Part shown: piece after piece, positions 6,343 through 13,470 of the stretch
How positions within the stretch are numbered: the first letter of the stretch is position 1
Layout of the letters: the number at the start of each line of letters is the position of its first letter
Source: Actinomycetes bacterium
GTDB lineage: Bacteria > Actinomycetota > Acidimicrobiia > Acidimicrobiales > UBA8190
Direction: 5' to 3'
Length of the DNA: 16,333 bases
NCBI GenBank assembly: GCA_021798135.1
Contig: JAJZYI010000032.1
Span: forward strand, 1 to 16,333
Program-made: the position numbers and the translations under genes
Notes under the pieces: generated by a model
The model's database searches: none
Seen by the model: the letters and a program-made list of their open reading frames with translations, nothing else
What the model was told of the DNA's origin: nothing

Positions 6343-8169
6343 TCACGGTCGGGTGTCGTCGTCCAGGAGGGCGATGGGCACCGCCACCACCTTCGCCCGC
6401 AGGTACTCGCCCAGAGACTTCGCCTGGGCGTCGACCCGGCTGCTGGACGCCACGCCCTCGCCGAGCAGGCCGACCACGACGAAGTTGAGGGCCCGGAGGT
6501 TGGGCAGCTCGTAGCGCCGGACCGGCAGGTCCCGGCACTCGGGCAGCAGCGTCCGCAGGCGGTCCACGGTCAGCTCGGCCGCCAGCCACCGGTAGGCGCG
6601 ATCGCTGCGCGCCCACACCCCGACGTTGGCGTTGCCGCCCTTGTCGCCGCTGCGCGCCCCGACCAGGCGGCCGAGCGGGACCCGGCGCGTCGGCCCCTCG
6701 TCGGCCGGCCCCTCCCCGGCCGGCTCCTGCTCGGCACCGGCCGGCGGCCCGGACGGTCCGGCGGCGGGGCCCGCCGGGCGGCCTCCGCCGGGCACCACCA
6801 CCGGCGCGACCTCGCGCGCCTCGCCGCCCACCGACACCCGCTGCACCACGGCCTCGGCAGGGACCAGCACGGGCCAGTACACGCCGTAGAGCTGGGTCTG
6901 GGCGGGCCGCAGGAAGAGCCCGGGATAGTTGGCCAGGGGCAGCTCGGTCACGGCCGCGGCCAGCGTCCCGCGGACCTTGCGCTCGTCGGGGTCCTTCACC
7001 GTGACCCGGAGCTCGGCCATGGCCGCCTCGTTGGAGGGCGGGTCGGGCTGGTCCGTGCGCAGCAGCGCCACGTCGACCTCGGCGAAGGCGCCGCGCCCGC
7101 CGGGGATGCGCTCCCACAGCGCCTGCTCGGCCAGCGCCGCCTTCGCCGCCACGTCCAGCCCCGTGACCATCACCGACACGGTCGTCCGCCACCCGCCCTG
7201 GTAGTTGAGGGCCACCTTGGTGGTCGGCGGCGGCGGCTCGCCGCGCACGCCGGAGATCCGGACCCGGTCGGGCCCTTCCAGGGACAGCCGGACCGTGTCG
7301 AACCGGGCGGTCACGTCGGGGTTGGCGTACGCCGGGCCGGCGATCTCGTACAGCAGCTGGGCGGTCACCGTGCCGACCGAGACCAGGCCGCCGTGCCCGG
7401 GGTGCTTGGTGATGACCGACGAGCCGTCGGCAGCCACCTCGGCGATGGGGAACCCGGGGTGCACCAGGCCGGGCACCTCCTCGAAGAAGGCGTAGTTGCC
7501 CCCGGTGGCCTGCGCCCCGCACTCGATGACGTGCCCGGCCGCCACCGCGCCGGCGAGAGCGTCCCAGTCGTCGCGCGCCCAGCCGTGGTGCCAGGCGGCC
7601 GGTCCCACCACCAGGGCGGCGTCGGTCACCCGCCCGGTCACGACGATGTCGGCGCCGCGGGCCAGCGCGTCGGCGATGCCCCAGCCGCCCAGGTAGGCGT
7701 TGGCGGTGAGGACGTCGCGGTCGCCGAGCGGCTCGCCGGTGTCCATGTGGGCGAGGTCGACTCCCTGGGCACGCAGGTCGGCCAGGCGGGGCAGCAGGTC
7801 GTCGCCCTCCACCACGGCGATGGTGGGCGCCAGGCCCTGGCGGTCCGCCACGGCCTGCAGGGCGGCGGCGCACGCTGCCGGCGCGAGGCCGCCGGCGTTC
7901 GACACCACCCGGATCCCCCGCTGCAGGCAGGTGCCCATCACCTGCTCCATCTGGGCCACGAAGGTCCGGGCGTAGCCGGTGGCGGGGTCGCGCATGCGGT
8001 TCTTGGCGAGGATCAGCATGGTGAGCTCGGCCAGCCAGTCCCCGGTGAGCACGTCGATGGGCCCGCCGTCGACCATCTCGCGCGCCGCGTCCAGGCGGTC
8101 GCCGTAGAAGCCGCTGCAGTTGGCGATCCGCAGGGGCTGCCGGTCGCCGCCCCGTGCCGCCAGGGTCAC
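6343..8169 (-). CDS. atuA: AtuA family protein (DUF1446), acyclic terpene utilisation type
   Basis: A 608-residue soluble protein with the two-domain layout of AtuA. The N-terminal DUF1446 domain (about 12-370) includes IANCSGFYGDR, DVLTGDWLAELTM, VVSNAGGLAP and GADIVVTGRVTDAAL. A Pro/Gly/Glu-rich linker (about 455-495) leads to a C-terminal AtuA-like ferredoxin-fold domain (about 497-600) with the signature ARSGDKGGNANVG. AtuA is required for citronellol/geraniol use in Pseudomonas and is found beside acyl-CoA carboxylase genes, but its reaction has not been established as far as I know. Its GTG start overlaps the stop of the biotin-carboxylase gene as GTGA, and it is the last gene of the four-gene operon. 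Both domains and the key Gly/Asp motifs look complete, so the protein is probably active. Confidence 0.9.
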   Translation of the reverse strand: MTLAARGGDRQPLRIANCSGFYGDRLDAAREMVDGGPIDVLTGDWLAELTMLILAKNRMRDPATGYARTFVAQMEQVMGTCLQRGIRVVSNAGGLAPAACAAALQAVADRQGLAPTIAVVEGDDLLPRLADLRAQGVDLAHMDTGEPLGDRDVLTANAYLGGWGIADALARGADIVVTGRVTDAALVVGPAAWHHGWARDDWDALAGAVAAGHVIECGAQATGGNYAFFEEVPGLVHPGFPIAEVAADGSSVITKHPGHGGLVSVGTVTAQLLYEIAGPAYANPDVTARFDTVRLSLEGPDRVRISGVRGEPPPPTTKVALNYQGGWRTTVSVMVTGLDVAAKAALAEQALWERIPGGRGAFAEVDVALLRTDQPDPPSNEAAMAELRVTVKDPDERKVRGTLAAAVTELPLANYPGLFLRPAQTQLYGVYWPVLVPAEAVVQRVSVGGEAREVAPVVVPGGGRPAGPAAGPSGPPAGAEQEPAGEGPADEGPTRRVPLGRLVGARSGDKGGNANVGVWARSDRAYRWLAAELTVDRLRTLLPECRDLPVRRYELPNLRALNFVVVGLLGEGVASSSRVDAQAKSLGEYLRAKVVAVPIALLDDDTRP

Positions 8170-10376
8170 GGCCGCGCCTCGGCGGCGGCCTCCTGCCGGG
8201 CGTCCTCCCCCGGCGGGTCCTCCCCCGGCGGGCCGCCCGGGGCCGCGTCACCCGCCGGCGGCGCCTCGGCCAGCACCACCAGCAGGTCGTCCCCCGACAC
8301 CTGGTCCCCGGCGGCCACCCGGACCTCGGCGACGGTGCCGGGACGGGGCGCGACCACGCGGTGCTCCATCTTCATCGCCTCCACCACGACGAGCAGCTGG
8401 CCCTCGGCCACCTCGTCGCCCGTGCCGACGGCCACCGAGATGACCCTGCCCGGCATCGGTGCCACCAGCGCGCCGGCGACCGCCGGGGCCTCGGGCTCGG
8501 GGAACCGGTCGACCGCCACCAGCGCCACGTCGCCGGCCGGGCCCTGCACCCACCACCGGTCCCCGTGGCGCTGCCACCGGGCGAGCAGGCGGCGGCCGGC
8601 GAGCTCCAGGTCCAGGGTGCCCGACGCCGCCCGCGGCCTGCCGGTGCCAGGCGCCGCCTGCGCACCGGCGCCGCCCGGCGCCAGCCCCGAGCCGGCGGGC
8701 TGCCGGGTCACGTGCCGGAGCCGCACGACCTCGGTGCGGTCCCCCACCGTCACCTCGACGGCGCCGTCGCGCCGGGCTCGCCAGCCGACCGTGACGTCGT
8801 CGCCCTCGACCCGCCAGGTCACCTGCTCGGGCGGCAGGACCCCGTTGCGGAACCCCGCAGGCAGGGACCGCAGCAGCGGGGCGCTGTCGCGCTGCTCGGC
8901 CAGGTCGACCAGCGTCGCGGCCACGGCGGCGGCCCGGACGTCCTCGGCCGACGGCACCCACCGTGGCGCCGGCGCTACCCGTTCGATGAACGACGTGGTG
9001 GTCCGCCCCGCCAGGAACTCCGGGTGCCGCAACGTCGCGACCAGGAAGTCGCGGTTGGTCGTGACGCCGCGGACGACCGTCCGCTCCAGGGCGAGCGCCA
9101 GGCGCAGGGCCGCCTCGGTGCGGGTGGGGGCGTGCGCCACCACCTTGGCCAGCATCGGGTCCCACTCCACCCCGACGACGCTGCCGGCCTCGATCCCGGA
9201 GTCGAACCGCACCGCAGGGTCCACCGCCGGCTGCCAGCCGACGACGGTGCCGGTGGCAGGCAGGAACCCGCGGGCCGGGTCCTCGGCGTACAGGCGCACC
9301 TCGATGGCGTGGCCGGCGATGCGCAGGTCACCCTGCTCGAAGCCCAGCGGCTCGCCCTGGGCGATGCGCAGCTGCTCGCGCACCAGGTCGAGGCCGGTGA
9401 TCGCCTCGGTCACCGGGTGCTCCACCTGCAGCCGGGTGTTCACCTCCAGGAAGAAGAACTCCCCGTCGGGCCCGACGACGAACTCGACGGTCCCGGCGCT
9501 GCGGTAGCCGACCGCCCGGGCCGCGGCCAGCGCCGCCTCCCCCATGCGGGCCCGCATGGCCGGGTCGAGGGCCGGCGACGGCGCCTCCTCCACGACCTTC
9601 TGGTGCCGGCGCTGGATCGAGCACTCGCGCTCGAAGCAGTGGACGACCGAGCCGTGGGCGTCGGCCAGGACCTGGATCTCGACGTGGCGCGCGTCGGGGA
9701 GGAACCGCTCGGCGAACACGGTGCCGTCGCCGAACGACGACACCGCCTCGCGTGACGCGGCCTCCACGGCCTCGGCGTAGCCCTCGGGGCCCTCGACCAC
9801 GCGCATGCCCTTGCCGCCGCCCCCGGCCGCCGCCTTGACCAGCAGCGGCCAGCCGATGTCGGGCGTGCCCCCGCCGACCACCCACGGCAGGACCGGCACC
9901 CCGGCCGCAGCCATGAGCTCCTTGGCGCGCAGCTTGTCGCCCATGGCCTCGATGGCCTCCGGCGGCGGCCCGACCCACACCAGCCCGGCGTCGACGACGG
10001 CGCGGGCGAACTCGGCCCGCTCCGACAGGAAGCCGTACCCCGGATGGACGGCGTCGGCGCCGGACGCCTCCGCCGCGGCCACGACCTTGGCGATGTCGAG
10101 GTAGGTCTCGGCCGCGCTCCGGCCGGGCAGCGCCACGGCATGGTCGGCCTCGGTGACGTGCGGGGCGTCGGCGTCGCTGTCGGCGTACACGGCCACGGTC
10201 TCGATGCCCATGGCGGCGGCCGTGCGCCTGATGCGGCGGGCGATCTCGCCCCGGTTGGCGACGAGCAGGCGGCGGATGGGGCGCGGTGCGCTCCCGGCGG
10301 CGGCGGGCGTCGCCGCGACGCCCGTGGGGCCACCGTCGGGGCTCGGGCGCCCGGCAGGGGTGACGGGCGCGCTCAC
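8166..10376 (-). CDS. acyl-CoA carboxylase alpha subunit: biotin carboxylase plus biotin carrier
   Basis: A 736-residue biotin-dependent subunit. The biotin-carboxylase module starts at IRRLLVANRGEIARRI (34-49). It carries the Gly-rich ATP loop KAAAGGGGKGMR (181-192), the CFERECSIQRRHQK segment (247-260), EVNTRLQVEHPVTE (311-324) and RLYAEDP, and ends near 470. A variable linker and beta-rich region, probably the subunit-contacting BT domain, spans about 500-625. The biotinyl domain (about 633-705) has the canonical VEAMKM, biotin attached to K669. It charges biotin with carboxylate at ATP cost and hands it to the beta subunit encoded upstream. The length and single-chain BC-BCCP layout match methylcrotonyl-, geranoyl- and propionyl-type enzymes. 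GTG at 10376 overlaps the beta-subunit stop as GTGA. Oddities are a 33-residue Pro/Ala/Gly N-terminal extension and an acidic Pro/Gly tail after 705 with an in-frame duplication. Confidence 0.93.
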   Translation of the reverse strand: MSAPVTPAGRPSPDGGPTGVAATPAAAGSAPRPIRRLLVANRGEIARRIRRTAAAMGIETVAVYADSDADAPHVTEADHAVALPGRSAAETYLDIAKVVAAAEASGADAVHPGYGFLSERAEFARAVVDAGLVWVGPPPEAIEAMGDKLRAKELMAAAGVPVLPWVVGGGTPDIGWPLLVKAAAGGGGKGMRVVEGPEGYAEAVEAASREAVSSFGDGTVFAERFLPDARHVEIQVLADAHGSVVHCFERECSIQRRHQKVVEEAPSPALDPAMRARMGEAALAAARAVGYRSAGTVEFVVGPDGEFFFLEVNTRLQVEHPVTEAITGLDLVREQLRIAQGEPLGFEQGDLRIAGHAIEVRLYAEDPARGFLPATGTVVGWQPAVDPAVRFDSGIEAGSVVGVEWDPMLAKVVAHAPTRTEAALRLALALERTVVRGVTTNRDFLVATLRHPEFLAGRTTTSFIERVAPAPRWVPSAEDVRAAAVAATLVDLAEQRDSAPLLRSLPAGFRNGVLPPEQVTWRVEGDDVTVGWRARRDGAVEVTVGDRTEVVRLRHVTRQPAGSGLAPGGAGAQAAPGTGRPRAASGTLDLELAGRRLLARWQRHGDRWWVQGPAGDVALVAVDRFPEPEAPAVAGALVAPMPGRVISVAVGTGDEVAEGQLLVVVEAMKMEHRVVAPRPGTVAEVRVAAGDQVSGDDLLVVLAEAPPAGDAAPGGPPGEDPPGEDARQEAAAEARP
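8202..8231. repeat. 15-bp tandem duplication inside the biotin-carboxylase gene tail
   Basis: GTCCTCCCCCGGCGG occurs twice in direct succession (8202-8216, 8217-8231). It preserves the reading frame and produces the repeated PPGED peptide in the tail beyond the biotinyl domain. It lies outside any conserved domain, so it is probably neutral slippage. Confidence 0.8.
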
Positions 10377-12010
10377 AGCCGGAACACCCCGAAGCCCGGT
10401 GCGCCGGCCACCTCGCCGCTGTGGCAGGCGGAGAGCGCCATGCCGACGACGTGGCGGGTGTCGCGGGGGTCGATGATGCCGTCGTCGGCGACCCGGCCCG
10501 TGGCGTAGGTCGCCTCGGACATGGCCCCGGCGAACGCCTCGACGGCCTCGGTCCGCGCCCGCTCGACGTCCTCGTCGAGCACCTCGCCCCGGCGCTCCGC
10601 CTGGGCACGCCGCACGATCTCCATGACGCCGGCCATCTGCTTGGGGCCCATGATGGCGATCTTGGCCGTCGGCCACAGGAAGACGAAGCGGGTGTCGAAG
10701 GCCCGGCCGCCCATGCCGTAGTTGCCGGCACCGTAGCTGGCACCCACGATGACGGTGATGTGCGGCACCGTCGAGTTCGACAGGGCGTTGATCATCTGGC
10801 TCCCGTGCTTCACGATCCCGCCGCGCTCGTAGTCCCGGCCGACCATGTAGCCGGTGATGTTCTGCAGGAACAGCAGCGGGGTGGCCGCCTGGTTGCAGAG
10901 CTGGATGAACTGGGCGGCCTTCTGCGCCGAGTCCGAGAAGAGCGGTCCGTTGTTGGCCAGGATGCCGACGGGGAAGCCGTGGACGTGGGCCCAGCCGCAG
11001 ACGATGCTGGATCCGTAGCGGGGCTTGAACTCCTCCAGGCGGCTGCCGTCGGTGATACGCGCCACGATCTCCCTCGCGTCGGTCGGGACGCGCAGCTCGG
11101 GGTCGACCAGCCCCAGGAGCTCCTCGGGGTCGTGCAGCGGCGGTGGCGGGTCCGGGTCCGCGGGCCCGGGCCCGCGCTTGGTCCAGTGGAGGTGGGCGAT
11201 CACGTCCCGGCACATGCGGATCGCCTCGGGCTCGTCCTCCGCCAGGTAGTCGGCCAGGCCGCTCACCTGGGCGTGCATGGCCGCGCCCCCGAGCTCCTCG
11301 TCGTCGGCGTCCTCGCCGGTCGCCATCTTGACGAGCGGCGGCCCGCCGAGGAAGACCTTCGCCCCGCCGCGCACGAAGATGGTGTAGTCGGACAGGCCGG
11401 GCTGGTAGGCGCCTCCGGCGGTCGAGCTGCCGAACACCACCGAGACGGTGGGGACGCCCCGGGCCGAGAGCTCGGTGATGTCGTGGAACATGCGACCGGT
11501 GGCGGCGAAGTGGGTGAGGTTCTCCCGCAGCACCCGCTCGGCGTCGCCCACGGCCCCGAGCCCGCGCAGGTCGCCGCCCGACGACTCCACGAACTGGATG
11601 TACGGCAGCCGGTTCTGGCGCGCGACCTCCAGTGCCCGCTCGATCTTGCGGATGCTGATGGCCGTCATCGAGCCGCCGAGCACGCTGGGGTCGTTGCCCA
11701 CCACGACGCACTCGGTACCCGACACCACCCCGATGCCGAGCACGGCGCCGCCGCCGACGGCGTAGTCGGTCCGGTTCCCGGCGAGCGACGCCAGCTCCAG
11801 GAACGGCGACCCGGGGTCGAGCAGGAGGGCCAGGCGCTCGCGCACGGGCAGCTTGCCCTGGCGCCGCAGCCGCTCGAACGCCCGCTCGCCGCCCCCGGCC
11901 GCCGCCTGCGCCTGCAGGTCCCGCAGCTCGTCGAGCATGGCCAGCATGCGCTCGCGGTTGGCGTGGAAGGTGTCGCCCGCCGTGTCGGCGGTGCTCGCGA
12001 TCACGGGCAC
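10373..12010 (-). CDS. acyl-CoA carboxylase beta subunit (carboxyltransferase), methylcrotonyl/geranoyl-CoA carboxylase type
   Basis: A 545-residue two-lobed crotonase-fold carboxyltransferase that moves carboxylate from biotin to an acyl-CoA. The N-lobe has RERLALLLDPGSPFLEL (57-73), SIRKIERALEVA and the first oxyanion segment FGSSTAGGAY (193-202). The C-lobe has PLLFLQNITGYMVGRDYERGGI, the second oxyanion segment GASYGAGNYGMGGRA (423-437) and WPTAKIAIMGPKQMAGV. The closing FGVFRL resembles the C-terminal FGVFRM of methylcrotonyl/geranoyl-CoA carboxylase beta subunits, which favours a gamma-carboxylating enzyme over propionyl-CoA carboxylase. Start GTG 12010 lies 5 bases past the dehydrogenase stop; a second GTG at 12004 is possible. 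The alpha subunit follows with a GTGA overlap. Acyl specificity cannot be fixed by eye. Confidence 0.92.
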   Translation of the reverse strand: MPVIASTADTAGDTFHANRERMLAMLDELRDLQAQAAAGGGERAFERLRRQGKLPVRERLALLLDPGSPFLELASLAGNRTDYAVGGGAVLGIGVVSGTECVVVGNDPSVLGGSMTAISIRKIERALEVARQNRLPYIQFVESSGGDLRGLGAVGDAERVLRENLTHFAATGRMFHDITELSARGVPTVSVVFGSSTAGGAYQPGLSDYTIFVRGGAKVFLGGPPLVKMATGEDADDEELGGAAMHAQVSGLADYLAEDEPEAIRMCRDVIAHLHWTKRGPGPADPDPPPPLHDPEELLGLVDPELRVPTDAREIVARITDGSRLEEFKPRYGSSIVCGWAHVHGFPVGILANNGPLFSDSAQKAAQFIQLCNQAATPLLFLQNITGYMVGRDYERGGIVKHGSQMINALSNSTVPHITVIVGASYGAGNYGMGGRAFDTRFVFLWPTAKIAIMGPKQMAGVMEIVRRAQAERRGEVLDEDVERARTEAVEAFAGAMSEATYATGRVADDGIIDPRDTRHVVGMALSACHSGEVAGAPGFGVFRL

Positions 12011-12015
12011 GGCGC

Positions 12016-13167
12016 TCAGCCCTCGGCCCCGTAGCCCCACAGGCCGGCGAGGATCCGCAGCATGACCTCGTCGGCACCGCCGCCGATGGAGATCAGCCGG
12101 GCGTCGCGGTAGTAGCGCGACACCCAGGTCTCGTCCATGTAGCCGATGCCGCCGTGGAACTGGATGCACGTGTCGGCCACCTGGCGCGCCAGGCGGCCGG
12201 CCTTCAGCTTGGCGATGGTGGCGAAGCGGGTGGTGTCCTCGCCCCGCATGTAGGCCTCGGCGCACGCGTAGTTGAAGTGGCGCAGCAGCTCGACCTCGGC
12301 GCGCAGCTCGGCCAGGCGGAACTGCAGGTGCTGGTTGGCCAGCAGCGGCTTGCCGAACGCCCGGCGCTCGCGCAGGTAGGCCTCGGTCCGCTCCAGCGCG
12401 TAGGTCATCGACCCGATCGCCATGTAGACGGCGATCATCCGCTCGTTCTGGAACTGGGCCATCTGCTGCTGGAACCCCCGGCCGATCTCGCCGATGGTGT
12501 TCGCCACCGGCACCCGGGCATCCACGAACGACAGCTCGGCGGTGTCGGAGGACCAGTTCCCCATCTTGCGCAGCTTGCGGCTCACCGAGAAGCCCGGCGT
12601 GTCGGTCGGGAACACGATCTGCGACATCCCCCGGTACCCGCCCTCGTCGCTCGTGCGGACGAGCAGGCACAGCCAGTCGGCCTGGGTGCCGTTGGTGATG
12701 TACAGCTTGGTGCCGTTGACGACCCACTCGTCCCCGTCGCGCACCGCCCGCGTGTGGATGCCGGCGACGTCCGAGCCGGCGTCGGGCTCGGTGACGGCGA
12801 TCGACGCGATCATCTCGCCGCGGATGGCCGGGGCCAGGTACCGCTCCTTCAGCTCGTGGCTGCCGAAGCGGTGCAGCGCCGGTGTGGCCATGTCGATCTG
12901 GACGGAGATGGCCATGGGCACCCCGCCGCAGTCGATGCGGCCGAGCTCCTCGCCCAGCACCACCTTGAACGAGTGGTCCGCGCCCTGGCCGCCGTACTCG
13001 GGCTCGTACTCCAGGCCGAGGAGGCCGGCGTCACCGAGGGCCTTGAACAGGCGGTGGCCGGGGAACACCCCCGCCTCCTCCCACTCGTCGACGTACGGGG
13101 CGATCTCGCGATCGAGCGTGCCCCGGACCGACTGCCGGAAGCGCTCGTGGTCTTCGGTGAACTGCAC
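12016..13167 (-). CDS. acyl-CoA dehydrogenase, isovaleryl/citronellyl-CoA dehydrogenase type
   Basis: A 383-residue FAD enzyme covering the whole acyl-CoA dehydrogenase fold. Motifs include EYGGQGAD (57-64), the flavin-contacting AVTEPDAGSDVAG (124-136) and YITNG (156-160), then RRAFGKPLLANQHLQFRLAEL (268-288) and QFHGGIGYM (336-344). At the place where medium/short-chain enzymes carry the catalytic Glu (IYEGT), this protein has ISIGGGADEV, with no Glu at the expected residue. Instead FQNER places E242 in the helix-G position used by isovaleryl-CoA and long-chain dehydrogenases and, by resemblance, AtuD-type enzymes. It would oxidise an acyl-CoA to the 2,3-enoyl-CoA and pass electrons to ETF. 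GTG 13167 has an AGAGG site 8 bases upstream and gives normal family length. It is the first gene of the carboxylase operon. Confidence 0.92.
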   Translation of the reverse strand: MQFTEDHERFRQSVRGTLDREIAPYVDEWEEAGVFPGHRLFKALGDAGLLGLEYEPEYGGQGADHSFKVVLGEELGRIDCGGVPMAISVQIDMATPALHRFGSHELKERYLAPAIRGEMIASIAVTEPDAGSDVAGIHTRAVRDGDEWVVNGTKLYITNGTQADWLCLLVRTSDEGGYRGMSQIVFPTDTPGFSVSRKLRKMGNWSSDTAELSFVDARVPVANTIGEIGRGFQQQMAQFQNERMIAVYMAIGSMTYALERTEAYLRERRAFGKPLLANQHLQFRLAELRAEVELLRHFNYACAEAYMRGEDTTRFATIAKLKAGRLARQVADTCIQFHGGIGYMDETWVSRYYRDARLISIGGGADEVMLRILAGLWGYGAEG

Positions 13168-13470
13168 CTGGCCTACCTCTCGGTACCGTCTGCTAACCCG
13201 TGCCGTGGCCTCTGCAGCCAACCATACGGCGGGCACGCGGTGTCGCACCAACCAATCGTTTGAACATCGAGCTGGGCGCCGTGCACACGGCCCGGCACCC
13301 GGCCCCGGCCTGGCACCCGGCCCCGGCTCGGCACCGGGCCCCGGCCCCGACGGGGCACGGTCCGGGCCCGGGTCGCTCAAGGGCGCCGGCCGGTCCGCCG
13401 ATGACGCATGCGGGGCGCCTCCCGGCCGGCCGGGCGCGCCCGACCTACTGGCAACGAGGGTGGTGAGCTG
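13168..13470. promoter_or_regulatory. divergent intergenic region between the acyl-CoA dehydrogenase operon and the EAL-DICT gene
   Basis: The half next to the dehydrogenase (13168-13270) is clearly less GC-rich than its surroundings and is the likely promoter/operator zone for the operon. It contains a perfect 8-bp palindrome CGGTACCG (13181-13188) 14 bases from the start codon, an inverted repeat GGTG-TCG-CACC (13239-13249), and two direct CCAACCA copies (13218-13224 and 13248-13254 region) before CAATCGTTTG. Any could be a repressor site, for example of the TetR type that controls atu and liu genes elsewhere, but no regulator gene is adjacent and I cannot assign a -10/-35 pair with confidence. 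The other half holds the 18-bp repeats and, at 13456-13460, the GAGGG ribosome binding site of the EAL-DICT gene. Confidence 0.4.
13294..13347. repeat. imperfect triple tandem repeat, 18-bp unit
   Basis: Three adjoining 18-bp units related to GGCACCCGGCCCCGGCCT lie at 13294-13311, 13312-13329 and 13330-13347, differing at the last two bases and at one internal base in the third copy. They sit in the upstream region of the EAL-DICT gene, more than 120 bases before its start. Similar GGCCCCG/GGGCCCG words continue to about 13375, giving a low-complexity stretch that could fold on itself. Confidence 0.75.

Noticed and set aside
6007..9507. 1166-residue rightward open frame opposite the AtuA and biotin-carboxylase genes
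   Set aside because: It is the antisense shadow of genes with full conserved domains; its translation is Arg/Pro/Gly/His-rich low complexity. Very GC-rich DNA leaves such frames open by lack of stop codons.
8154..9755. 533-residue rightward frame opposite the biotin carboxylase gene
   Set aside because: His/Arg/Gly/Pro-rich shadow of the ATP-grasp domain; no ribosome binding site or motif.
10421..12034. 537-residue rightward frame opposite the carboxyltransferase gene
   Set aside because: Shadow frame across the intact carboxyltransferase; no domain visible.
13200..13466. 88-residue frame in the spacer before the EAL-DICT gene
   Set aside because: It runs through the 18-bp repeats, giving an APA/HP-rich peptide, and has no ribosome binding site; better explained as regulatory and repeat DNA.
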